Assembly: GCF_000001735.4 (NCBI RefSeq)
Contig: NC_003070.9
Span: 23,111,971 to 23,175,970, forward strand
Direction of reading: 5' to 3'
Source of the DNA: Arabidopsis thaliana
Taxonomy: Eukaryota > Streptophyta > Magnoliopsida > Brassicales > Brassicaceae
Length of the DNA stretch: 64,000 nucleotides
Part shown: piece by piece, positions 34,362 through 45,745 of the stretch
How positions within the stretch are numbered: position 1 is the first letter of the stretch
Layout: the number at the start of each line of letters is the position of its first letter
The notes under the pieces: model-generated
The model's input: the letters and a program-made list of their open reading frames with translations, nothing else
Told to the model about the DNA's origin: nothing
Database searches by the model: none
Made by a program: the position numbers and the translations under genes

Positions 34362-35416
34362 TCATCTCCTTCTTTTACCTACATACGTTTGAGTCAAACC
34401 TTTGGTGTTTCTCAGGTTTGGTTTGCATTTTCCATCTTTAGTCTTCCCCTGCATTTTCTTGTAATCTCTCGATCTAAAAACCGTCTCTAAGAGGTTAATA
34501 TCTTCTCGAATCTCATGTCTAGAGAGCGATACAAGCTCCGGGAGTATCTCCTTTTGGAAATTCTTCATTCTCCTCCCTCTTCTCAGCTTGACTCCAAACT
34601 CTTTCTTCTTACTGAAGTCATATATGGCCTTTGATGATACACAACAGAGCTCTTCAGGGACAGTTTCTCTTATTTCTAAAGTATGTAGCTCAAATGAATC
34701 GCAAGAACGACCCGGTTCTTGGACACCGTGACTTTGATTATGAGAAACAGCTGAGATGTGGACTAAACATTCAGCTGCCATTTGAATTACTTCACACGAA
34801 TCTTCTCCTTCAGTCCTTGAATTGTTTTCTGCGGTGCAACATGAAGCTGGAGATGCTGAACAATCTTTTTCATGTACACCATCTAAACCGCATTGATGAT
34901 CAATTGAAACCGGCTCGTAAGCCGGGGGTTTATTAAGATCCAGCAAACATGATCCATCTGAAATATTCACTTTCTCACTTTTCTTGCCACACAAATTTGT
35001 GCCATATGCTTCAATCCTCAAATCTATGCTATCTTGGGAAGAACCAATGCTGTGGAATTCTCGGTATTCGACGCTTTCATGATTTTCAGGAAGTTGAAGA
35101 TCACAATCTTCCATCAGTGGATTAAGGCAGTTTCTATTCACCTGCTCATTACACGACACAAAGCTCTCGTCTCTTGCTGTATACACCTGAAATGAGAGTT
35201 GATGAACATGTATTTTTGCTATTTTAATTAAGAACAAAGGCAACAATGAGAACAAAAAGATTTAAAATAGTATACTAGCGACATAACGTTAAAAATCTTT
35301 ACCTGCTGCCCAAAAAGAGTGACCATTCTAATTTGATTTTTCTTAGAACTTTCTTCATACGATTCAAAACGTTTCTTGCACAAAATTTCGTCCTTGGACA
35401 AACCGTGGAGATACAT
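34362..35416 (-). CDS. DUF863-family protein, short form (AT1G62530-like)
   Basis: Two coding exons on the minus strand, 35416-35303 and 35186-34362 (GT-AG), give 312 residues. The middle has SCLLDLNKPPAYEP, the LDLN(K/N)P element typical of DUF863 proteins and similar to an EAR repression motif. The C-terminal part has RRGRRMKNFQKEILPELVSL and HEIREDINLLETVFRSRDYKK, matching the conserved end of the family, and it is rich in basic residues. Longer relatives have an extra N-terminal region that I do not find here. The true start is uncertain: 35416 is the first in-frame ATG, and a non-coding first exon further upstream (36170-36360) is plausible. Nuclear function is a guess from LDLN and the basic stretches. 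Confidence 0.75.
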
Positions 35417-38400
35417 TACAATGCCTTTTGTCTTATTTTCTCCATAGGACGTCTCTCTATCAAATGCAATGGATATATAATGAGACAATCCATACTCAAA
35501 ACATCAACTAAATCGTTAGAACTGTGACATTGCCACAAAAATTGGAACAGAGAATCGAGCTTAAACCCTAGAATCAGGCCTTTACAGATTCCAAATGATT
35601 TCATTTACAAAAGAAAACTAGCTATGAAAATGTATACACATAATCTATGGCTGCATAACTTCTAACATGACAAATATAAATAACTATTGAATATTGCTGT
35701 ACAGAACCATTATCAAGAACTAAAATCGAATAACAAATTTGACTAAGATTTTTATCAGGTACTGATCTAATTAGAAGTAACTAAAACCATTAATCATTGT
35801 TTAAAAGTAAATATATTCAGATTTTCAAAGGTTCTGAATCCAAAATCCTTTGAAAAACCTTCCTAATTTGCAGAAAATTTCATGAAAAACTGAACTTGTA
35901 TTGATCATTCACATACATAGACAGAGAGAATCAATTTCTCTTCTTATGCATCTATTCTAAACATGCAAATTTCGTGACACTAACAAAGAAATGATTTTGA
36001 TCATTAAGTATGACTTTTACCGGAGATTTCAATGATGACTAACCAAAATTATCGACAAAAGAACAATTAATATATAATGAGGAAAAATCAATATATTCCT
36101 ACTATGAATAATTCAAAAACTAATTCAAAGACAGTATAATTTTAATAGGGAAAACAAGAGAGAAGAATCATTACCCAGAAAATAAAATTGCAGCTTTCAA
36201 TTGTTAGATTGACCAACAGACCTATGAGACAAATAGAAGTAATCTTAGTAAGACAATATTCATGGTTAGAGTCTTTGAGATGTAATCAACAGATATATAT
36301 ATATATATATGTCAGGTCTGTTTGTATAGGGTTATAGGAATTACAGAAGAAATCTTACCATGAGGAGCGAGAAGTGTTTCTCTTTATTATTTTTTATTTT
36401 TAGAGAGATTGAGAATTAGTGGTTATTATTGTGTTAGTGGGCACAATTAGCAAACATTTTTATGTTTATATATATCAACTTCGTTTCTATCCTTTTTATT
36501 TTTTTATAACTCAAAGACATACTTTCAAAAGAATATCAAAAACCATACAATAATTTTTCTATTTCCATCAATGGCATAAGCAAAACACTTTCTTATATTA
36601 AAACAAAAATATTTTAGATTCTAATATTTTTGTTTCCATTTTTTCTAGTTATCATTGTATATTCAATTGTTTTCTTTGTGTTCACAATGATTGTATATTT
36701 CCTTTTGTAATTTGACTCAGAGGAAATTTGAATTGTTTTTATGTTAGATTTGGAAATTTAGGTTGAGCGAGCAAGACTGCCAAAAACAATAAAAGCTGCC
36801 CAAAATAAAAATAAAAGAGCGAGCAAATGGTTATGGTAACAAAGAAATCTAATTACCAAAACAAATAGTAGATCTATGTAATCTATATAAGGCATGAAGT
36901 CAGGCCGGTTTATGGGCTCTGCCCACGGCACAAGGCCAAACTTTTTTCGTTTTATCAACTTCATTAGCTTATAAGGGCCTTCAATTTATATTTTAGTTTT
37001 GCAAAATAGGGTCCAAGGCCCATTTATATTGCTTGGAAAGAGTGAGAAACTGTTGCTAGTTATCTTTTGAGAGTTTGATTTTTTAACGTCTTTTATTATT
37101 TCTAAACAAGTTTTCATACCTAGCGTTGGGTGGTCCGGCTTGGTTGCATGAACGGATAGCAGTGGAAAGCCGTTCGAGTCGATGACGTCTAAAGTACAAC
37201 TCTTGCATGGGATGAGCTTTTTCCGTTTTGTCTTTGGTTCTAATCTATTATGTTTTGCAGTCCGTTTTCTCTGTATTTCTGTTTTTTTTACTCTGTTTCT
37301 TTATTACTCTGTTTCATTTATTAAGACGTTAAGGAGAAAAAACAAGTTTTCAAACCAATTATACAAACATATCATCAAAATTATCAAAAATAATATAGAA
37401 CGATAAAAGATAAAAACAAGTTTTGACTCTGCTTTTTTTCGAAAAGCCTTCCTCGCTATCGGTTTATCAAATTTGTTATTTTTCTTTTTCGTACTCGAAC
37501 TCAAGCATGCGTTATCACATATAAAACCGACATTACTTTCGCGGATAACTCTTGTTTTTACTGCTCATGATGCTTTACTCGGTAGTCCAATCTTTGATCT
37601 ATATGCTCTAGTTATTATACCCAAGGGTAAGGGATGCTTGATCGACTAATGTATCTTAAAAATGTTTCCTACATGATGACTTTTGAAGAATCCCTACAAG
37701 ACCAAATTATTGATGTAGATTGATCACCTACACAAAGTTAATGTATAAGACTTTTGTAGGAACCATATATGGTTAAGATCTAAGACCATGTTATTGATGG
37801 TTTTTGTACCAAAAAACGTCAAAATCGTTTATTTTTGTAATTTTATCCTTCACGTCCAAAAAATACAGAATAATTATATGAAATCAATATATGTAAAGTT
37901 GTTAAAATAGGCTATATACAATACCGTATTATTTTTTTACTTCATATGATTTTGCATTTTTTCGACATGAATGGTAGTTGAAAAATTGTTGATTTTAAGA
38001 TTGTTTTTTTTTTTGCATAAAACTCTATTATTGATGGATAAAGTCAGAATTTGATTTTTCTGGATTAGAAAAAATCAAGAAATTTACTAAAAAGAAAAAA
38101 GAAATTTACGGATGTCAAAAAAAAATAAAGGAAGAAATGTACAAGCTACAAACAAAAATCGGGTAGTTGTGTCACGTTTATTCTTCACTTGATTCTACAA
38201 TGATTGAGATAAAGTTGCCGATTTTGCCGGGTAGCAAAACACGTGAATTATGCAAAGACTGAAATAACATGACTTGACGATTTAAATAGTAAGCTTATTA
38301 AATATTTCACTCAACCCACAAAACGCAATTAACCGAACGGTCCAAGCCTTCGTACTTTTAGGTGGCTATTCGTTGAAGAAGATAAATGAAAGAGAGGGTA

Positions 38401-38517
38401 CGTGTCCATCCATTTGCGGTTAGGTCTGGGTCCATGGCCCGTCCCTTTCAAAATGCAATCAAGGTCCGTAAATCGGTAAATGTAATTAAGAAATTGTAAT
38501 ATCCAAGCTAAAACTTA
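35417..38517. other. Upstream region of the DUF863 gene and gene-free DNA
   Basis: 5' leader (possibly with an intron) and promoter of the minus-strand gene lie in roughly 35417-36400; an (AT)n run is at 36295-36310. Beyond that the sequence is AT-rich and I see no gene. Confidence 0.4.
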
Positions 38518-38783
38518 CTCTTTCCGTTTTAAAACGGGATATAAGTTGTTTTAGAGTTTTTCTTTTGAGTCAAAATATAGATGTTTTCATATCTTCATAT
38601 AAAAGAAATATTAATTAAAAAGTTTTATCTAAAAGGTTTATAAAGAATTAAATGACTGTTTTTCTTCATTGGCTTTCACCGAGTATTTCTTATTAAAAAT
38701 ATATATTTGACTAAAAGCATAAATTTTATCAATCTCTGTCCTAACTTCCAAAACATCTTACATTTTGAAATGGATGAAATATT
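38518..38783. mobile_element. MITE with Stowaway-like terminal inverted repeats
   Basis: The left end CTCTTTCCGTTTTAAAACGG followed by ATATAAGTTGTTTTAGAG pairs with the inverted right end (complement of CTTCCAAAACATCTTACATTTTGAAATGGATGAAAT). The ends resemble the CTCCCTCCGTTTC...ATAAGTTGTTTT type of Tc1/mariner MITE. TA dinucleotides flank both ends, as expected for a TA target-site duplication. There is no coding capacity. Confidence 0.55.
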
Positions 38784-39279
38784 TTTCTTCCTTCTCTTTC
38801 TTCATTTGAGGTATATATGAATTTAATCACACATTTTAAATAATTAATGTTAAAATGATAAATCCTATGTTTTTCTATTATGAATTTTAAAACTAGAACT
38901 ATTGAAGTATTGATTGTGGAAAATATTTTAATATCCAGTTATTGAAAATATTTTTAACAATGGTTTTTCAATATGGTTTCAAAATTCAAGATGATTTGGG
39001 AAAAGTTAAGTTTATTGATCACATGCACCAATATATATATACACTAATACACAATTATATATATTAATTTAAGCACTAAACTTACTAATCCTTATCTTAA
39101 CATAAGATTTATCCCGTACCCACTCTAATTAATAAACATATATCTCCGAAAATTGTAGAACCATATAAAACTTTAACACTTCCTTTCAAGTTTGAGTATA
39201 TATGTAAATCACAAACGCTCAACTTGGACAAGTAGCTAAAACAGGAACTTCTCAAGGCTATGTGGTTCGAACATTATAT

Positions 39280-39477
39280 GTAATAATATTGAACCACATC
39301 TCTTATACTAAGATAATCCGCTTTGATATTTTTAGTTTTCTCATAGAACATTGGGTTAACAGCAATGTGCAATGCTGATTTCCTATCACAAAACATCAAC
39401 ATCGGATCACTATGCTTCACTACTCCTAGATCCGTCAAAAGTCTCTTACTATTTTAGTTCAAGCTGGCAGCCATGCC
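39280..39477 (-). pseudogene. Relic of a Copia RNase H domain
   Basis: The minus strand reads EYIGMAASLN, stop, then a continuous stretch with LLTDLGVV, PMLMFCDRKSALHIAVNP and RDVVQYYY. This matches the end of Copia RNase H (EAEYRAMA...LLxDLG...CDxxSAxxxAxNPxxHxRTKHI). Stops at both ends and no neighbouring RT show it is an old fragment. It lies 400-600 bases upstream of the GS-OX2 start. Confidence 0.75.
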
Positions 39478-39790
39478 TATATACTCTATTTTGACGATTT
39501 GGTTTACACCGGTAACGGTTGTTGAATGAAGAAAATCAGATTTTAAATTCGATCATATTCTTTTATTAAGTTAAATTAGTTTGTGTATTGTTCTGACAAC
39601 AAAACAATTTCAGCTAATTTTATAACAAAATAAATTGTGCTTTTTCGGATATTTCCCCTTCCATTTTTACAATAGAATGATCGAATATTTTTGTATGAAG
39701 TATATTGTTCTTACAACAAAGATGGTTTTTTTTTTGTTTTTGGTTAAAGTACGAAAATGATGATGATTAGCCATCTTGTTTCAGTTCTAT

Positions 39791-39797
39791 TATATAA
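39791..39797 (+). promoter_or_regulatory. TATA box of GS-OX2
   Basis: TATATAA lies 103 bases upstream of the ATG at 39900. Confidence 0.55.
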
Positions 39798-39899
39798 GCC
39801 CATTAATAGCACGGAACGACCTTTAACCAAAACACAGAGATCATACGACAGTCTCCTACCAAATAAAGAAAAATCCACCATACCATAAAGTTCAAATAT

Positions 39900-42800
39900 A
39901 TGGCACCAGCTCAAAACCCGATCAGTTCTCAACACGTGGTAGTCATCGGAGCCGGAGCAGCCGGTCTCGTAGCGGCTAGGGAGCTCAGTCGTGAAGGTCA
40001 CACTGTTGTCGTATTAGAGCGGGAGAAAGAAGTAGGAGGTCTCTGGATCTATTCACCCAAAGCCGAATCCGACCCGCTTAGCCTTGACCCAACCCGTTCC
40101 ATAGTCCACTCGAGCGTGTACGAGTCTCTCCGAACCAACCTCCCACGAGAATGTATGGGTTTCACGGACTTCCCTTTTGTGCCTCGTTTCGATGACGAGT
40201 CAAGAGACTCGAGACGGTATCCGAGCCACATGGAAGTTCTTGCGTACCTTCAAGACTTTGCTAGAGAGTTTAACCTAGAGGAGATGGTTCGGTTCGAGAT
40301 CGAGGTGGTTCGGGTTGAACCGGTTAACGGGAAATGGAGGGTCTGGTCTAAAACCTCTGGCGGTGTTTCCCACGATGAGATCTTTGACGCCGTTGTTGTT
40401 TGCAGTGGACACTATACAGAACCAAACGTTGCTCATATTCCTGGTAAAGATCATTTTCTAACTACTTATTTTATTTTTAAAAAAATAACTTTGTTTTCTC
40501 ACATATATTTATGTAACATTTTTTATAAAACTATGGATTGTAAAAGAACTAACAAAATAGCCATGGTGTCAGACCACACTCTCTTTCTTCACTTGCAATT
40601 ACTTTTTTACCCATTTTTCGTATTTTATATATATTACATGGTATTTTTCAAAATCAAATAAAACACTTAGAATCATCTCATCTTTCTTTCTCCCATCACC
40701 ACAACCACCACATCTTCCACCATCACAACCACCCGATCTCTTTTTCGATAAATCTAGGCTCTCAAACGTTATTTATATTGATAGATCATCTCTCCTTCAA
40801 TTTGCAGAAGATTTGTCATTTTTTATTCGATTTTGATTCTTTCTTGGAATCTCCGTCGTTATGTTTTCTTTTTAAATTGTATGTTATTTTCTTTTATACG
40901 ACGATACTTTTTTGAATTACACGTGATAACTAGAAATCTCTCTCTCCCAACATGCTACTTTTTCATATAACACATTATTTATTTAAATCACATGTAATTT
41001 CTTCTAAAAACATGATTTAAATGTTAAAACTTTCTTAAATCTATTATTTTATCTTCGTATAAGCTTGCTCCTGGTTCAACTTTTCAAATAAAACGATATT
41101 TGTTTATATAACATGCTATTTGTGTAAAATGTACGTTATAAAATGTCATATTTTTTATAAATATCGTGCTATTTTAACATGTTTCATGCGATTTGCTAAA
41201 AAACATCAAATATATCTACATAAGTCTGCTTTTGGTTCAACTTGCAAGGATAGTTTTGTATTTTCTTATGCCGTCATATAGTTATTTATCCGTAGAAAAA
41301 CTGACAATTGTTAGTTACTTGATTCTTTTCAATTTTATAGTTAGTTTCTAATATTACCCTTATAAAAACCAGTTAGTGATTGAATCATTTGCCACTGCTG
41401 GATTTTAGATTACAATTTTCTAGATACATCGTCCGATCTTGATGAATAACTTAAGACTTCAATCTAACATATAATCTAAAACTATCAGAACTATCTATAT
41501 CTTTAGGTATAAAATCGTGGCCAGGAAAGCAGATCCATAGCCACAACTACAGAGTTCCTGGGCCATTCGAAAACGAGGTAATTGTATTTTTTTTTAAAGA
41601 TAGTAGTCCCTTTATACTTTCTATTATGAGTTTTTTTCTACTAGTTCTACCAAAAAAAGTCTCTTTCAATAATTTTTTTTTTGGGTAGAAAGTCTCATTC
41701 AATAATTAATAAGAATAAATAACATATTGTAGCAAGAAACGTGTTATAAAGACACGCATATATATTTTCCAAAAGTTTTGTAATTTGTATACTGAATTTG
41801 AATTCTCGATTTGATATCTATGAATTTAGCTGGAAAAAAGAAGATCGGAGGAATTTAGCTGGAACATGCAAGAGATGTTCATAATCGTCCATCAAACAAC
41901 ATTTTATTATTAGAAATGTTAGAGATAATTCATATCATATTTAGGTTCATGTATGATCCGATTTTTTAACAAAAAAAAAAAAAAAAGAGAAGCATTTTTG
42001 TGTTGGTGCTTTGGCAGGTGGTGGTGGTCATCGGAAATTTTGCTAGCGGTGCCGATATTAGTAGGGACATAGCTAAGGTCGCGAAAGAAGTTCACATTGC
42101 ATCTAGAGCGAGTGAATTTGATACATACGAAAAGCTTCCCGTGCCTCGGAACAATCTATGGATTCATTCGGAAGTAAAACAGACAAATTTTATTTTATTT
42201 AACCATAATTTTGATTTTAATTTATACTCGTGGAATTTAATTTTAAAGGTAATTATCGAATGATAGTATTAAAATGTTTTCCTTTTTGATATGTTGAAGA
42301 TAGACACGGCATATGAAGATGGGTCCATTGTTTTCAAAAACGGGAAGGTGGTATATGCTGATAGCATTGTGTATTGCACTGGGTATATTCGTAGTTTTCA
42401 GTATTTTTATGCTCATAGTTACCAAAATTAATAATGTGAAATGTACTACTGATTTACCATATATTTCGGTCTATGTGTGTAGATATAAATATCGCTTCAC
42501 ATTCCTTGAAACCAATGGCTATATGAACATTGATGAAAACCGCGTAGAACATCTATACAAGCATGTATTTCCACCTGCGCTTTCTCCTGGTCTTTCATTC
42601 GTTGGTTTACCATCGATGGTTAGTCTCAAACAATATCTTGGGGTTCCGAGTTCAAGTCTCACTTGGTTTTTATCTTTATCTTTTTTTTATCAGGGCATAC
42701 AATTTGTTATGTTTGAAATCCAAAGCAAATGGGTGGCAGCAGTCTTGTCAAGGCGGGTTACACTTCCCACAGAAGATAAGATGATGGAAGATATTAGTGC

Positions 42801-43457
42801 GTGGTATGCATCGCTTGATGCGGTAGGCATTCCTAAAAGATATACACATAAATTGGGTAAAATTCAGGTGAGTACCTTATATTCTGAATATGATTACATG
42901 CCTATATCTAAATAAATTCGATTAGTTCAAAATCATTTTTTCACGTTTTCTTGTGAATTTTTTTTTTTGAAACATAATTCACATGTTTTAATTATAAAAC
43001 CTCTTTTTGTTCACCATAAAAAGTTTCTGCAAAGAAAAAATGCAAACGTAAGGCTTTTAATTTTTAGATTTACAATTAACAAAGTATTTTTTTTTTTTTG
43101 CCTAAAATTGTTGATGAACTTTTTTTAAAAAACTGAACTAATAGAAATTCAAGTAAAATGTAAACAAACAATCAAAGAAATATTATCGACTCAAGAATAA
43201 AATCATGTCAATGACTTTGTTTGAAAAAAATATATTTCATCTTGCAGAGTGAGTACCTCAATTGGGTCGCAGAAGAATGTGGTTGTCCGCTCGTTGAACA
43301 TTGGAGAAATCAACAAATCGTCCGCGGATACCAGAGACTTGTCTCACACCCAGAAACTTATCGCGATGAATGGGACGACAATGACCTTATGGAAGAAGCT
43401 TACGAGGACTTTGCTAGGAAGAAATTAATTAGTTTCCATCCTTCCCATATCCTCTAA
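39900..43457 (+). CDS. FMOGS-OX2: Glucosinolate S-oxygenase, flavin monooxygenase GS-OX2
   Basis: Seven exons: 39900-40443, 41507-41577, 42018-42173, 42300-42382, 42483-42618, 42694-42867, 43248-43457. All junctions are GT-AG, and the protein has 457 residues, matching GS-OX2 (AT1G62540). The FAD site GAGAAG is at residues 17-22, followed by EREKEVGGLW; the plant FMO block CSGHYTEPN is near 170; the NADPH site VIGNFASGADIS is near 209-220; and a YCTGYKY block follows. GS-OX enzymes use NADPH, FAD and O2 to convert methylthioalkyl glucosinolates to methylsulfinylalkyl glucosinolates. GS-OX1 to 4 accept a broad range of chain lengths (known from the family). It is the first gene of the array. 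Intron 1 is 1063 bp against 89-119 bp in GS-OX3 and GS-OX4. Confidence 0.93.
40444..41506. other. Enlarged intron 1 of GS-OX2, probable insertion
   Basis: The intron is about 950 bp longer than in the paralogues. It contains a CACCACAACCACCAC-type patch near 40690-40735 and words such as AACAAAATAGCCATGG. It has no coding potential. An old non-autonomous DNA transposon is the likeliest explanation, but I could not define its ends. Confidence 0.35.
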
Positions 43458-43717
43458 TCAAGAAAATGATTTTTGTGTTTTTACTTTGGGGGTGGGTGTA
43501 TTGTATTTAAGAAGCATAAGGAAGGATGGATTCTTTCCTTTTCAGGGTTGATTGCTAAACTATTGAAAGCTTTGAATAAATAGGAGGGTTTATCTCTAAG
43601 GCATGATGCCCTGATTGTTATTTTTCTTTGTGTGTGTTTGTTTTTGTTTGCATTTGAGTTTTTATTTATTTTGTGCTTATGTTTGAATTTTACACTGATT
43701 ATGTTCACCACGTATAG
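43458..43717. other. 3' flank of GS-OX2
   Basis: 3' UTR with AATAAA-like words (about 43575). The T-rich segment GTGTTTTTACTTTGGGGGTG at 43476-43495 recurs in diverged form at 45677-45700, behind the relic, so the duplicated unit included this flank. Confidence 0.5.
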
Positions 43718-44570
43718 ATGCAAATATTACTTCCGTTTCTTGAAACCAATGGATATATGAGCATTGATGAAAGCCGTGTAGAACATCTATACAAGCATGT
43801 ATTTTTCCACCCGCGCTTTCCCTTGGTCTTTCGTTCATTGGTTTACCAGCGATGGTTAGTCTCAAACAAAATTTATATCTTGGGCATTTGAGTTCAAGTC
43901 TCACTAGGTTTTTGATCTCTATTTTTTTTATCAGGGCATACAATTTGTTATGTTTGAAATCCACAGCAAATGGGTGGGAACAGTCTTGGCAGGACGGGTT
44001 AAACTTCCTTCACAAGATAACATGATAGAAGATATCAGTGAGTGCCACTCACTGAGTGGTATGCATCGCTTGATGTGTTAGGCCTTCCTAAAAGATATAC
44101 ACATAAATTTTGTAAAATTTAGGTTGGTCCGATATTTTTTCACGTTTCTATATATGTAGAAAAAAATTCAGAAGATAATTCACATCTAACTATAAAACCT
44201 TCTTAAGTTTATCATAGAACATTTAGGCTGAAAAAAGCAAACGGAACGCTTTGATTCCGTGTGCGTTTAACTTTTAGTTACAGTAACAATTTTTTTATTT
44301 ATTTTTAAATTGTTAAGTTTGCTTAAAGTTGGTAAGTACACGACTATAAAATCAAACAATCAAATGCATATTATCGAGCTATGAATAACATCATGTCAAT
44401 GACTTTTTTTTGAGAAAATATGTTCCCTTTTTGCAGTGTGAGTACATGTATTGGATAGCGGAAGAATGTAATTGTTGACTCATTGAACATTGGAGAAATC
44501 AACAAATATCCATGGATACCAGAGACTTGTCTCCAAACTTATCGCGATAAATGGGACGACAATGATCTTA

Positions 44571-45617
44571 GTTTTGTTGCATTTCTCACCTCTAACCTCA
44601 TTGAGGTTAGTTCACTCTTTCTTTATGTCTCTCCCTTTATCACACTCTGTTTTTGTTCTTGCTTAGAGAGGAACAAAAGAAACTTTTTTGTCTTTTAATT
44701 GTCTACATTTTTGTATTGGATTAGAAGATAATTCTTGCAACACCTCCTTACACACACACACTTATACTAGTTGGTACACTCTTGCACTCACATTTGCATA
44801 CACTTGCACCCATGCTTCTACTTAGACCTAGACCTTACTTCTAGACATCATTTACCTAAGGTTCATTTACACAAGCAACCTTAACAACTACAACAACTAC
44901 TATGCTTAGTCCCTAGCTATGCTTTAGAGTTTAGACTAACAACAACACTCTTACTCTTTTGGGCCTAACTTAACTAATAGCCCAATATTTTTTTACTGCA
45001 ACTCTGTTTCAGCCATTTGGGCTGCTCTGGCTAAAGGTTTATGGAAGTCTAGATACACGACAAGTTGCCCCCAGATTCTGGCTCATGTTTCAGCCCCAGA
45101 TCAAGATCGTTTGGAAGGTTTCCTTCTCCGCTATGTATTCCAAGCCACAGTCTACACAGTCTGGAGAGAACGAATGGACGACGACATATCGAACCACCGA
45201 ACACATCGGCTCAATTGATCAGTTGGATAGACAAACAAGTTAAAAATCAAATCACAACCATCAGAAGCATGGGGGATTAGAGCTCGCTCTTGATTCATTT
45301 CAACCTTTTCAGCAATTAGCAAGTTTTTTTAATCTATCTTTCGAAAACACGATGCAATAGTTGTAAAAACGTTATTTTTTCTTTGAATATAATTTAACAT
45401 TAGAATCAAAAAAAAAAAAAAAAACTAATACCCAATATTAACATTATTACAAAACACACCAAGCCCAACTCTTTCTTCTTGTTGAATTGTGTCCTTCTTA
45501 TGTGTCGTTGACCCTTTTTACACGACACTTCTTCTGCGACTTCTTCTTCGTGGAGCTTCTTCTCTTTTCTTCATCTCTTCTCACTGAAGCTTCCTTTTAT
45601 TTGTGCAGGTTCAATTA
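44571..45617. mobile_element. Insertion splitting the FMO relic (outer, unidentified element)
   Basis: The relic's exon 7 is interrupted after AATGATCTTA and continues at about 45618. Without the nested LINE the inserted DNA is about 600 bp. The right end (CTTCTTCTGCGACTTCTTCTTCG) is CT-rich. No coding region is seen, and I could not assign a family. Confidence 0.5.
44973..45439 (+). mobile_element. 5'-truncated LINE nested in the insertion, with target-site duplication
   Basis: A poly(A) run ends at about 45423 and is followed by ACTAATACCCAATATT (45424-45439). The same word with one extra G lies at 44973-44989, so these are the target-site duplications around a 434-bp insertion. Inside, frames resemble the end of plant LINE ORF2: TVYTVWRERNGRRH and LISWIDKQVKNQITTIRSMG. 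The 3' tail (TTTTTTCTTTGAATATAATTTAACATTAG before the A-run) is shared with the copy at 48803. Confidence 0.8.
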
Positions 45618-45745
45618 AGGAAATCAACTTCAACAAGTTTTCATCCTTCCCATTTCCTCGAACCAAGAAGATGGTTTTTTGTGTTTTTATTTTGGGGGTG
45701 TGCCGGCTGATTTTAAGAAGCATATAAGGAAGTAAGGATGTATTC

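Larger units (their letters stand above)
43718..45745 (+). pseudogene. Broken duplicate of the 3' half of GS-OX2 (exons 5-7)
   Basis: Sequences like exon 5 (43718-43854), exon 6 (43935-44122) and exon 7 (44437-44570) follow in the order and spacing of GS-OX2, with splice-site-like borders. The remainder of exon 7 and the 3' flank reappear at about 45618-45745 after an insertion. Exons 1-4 are absent. The lesions include extra Ts in exon 5 (about 43800), an added palindrome in exon 6 (44036-44054), a TGA in exon 7 near 44476, and the 1-kb insertion. It is closest to GS-OX2 (shared GTAGAACATCTATACAAGCATGT), so it is a partial tandem duplication and cannot encode an FMO. Confidence 0.88.

Noticed and set aside
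45065..45280. Independent small gene of 71 codons
   Set aside because: It is part of the truncated LINE ORF2 end (WRERNGRRH, DKQVKNQI) between the target-site duplications.
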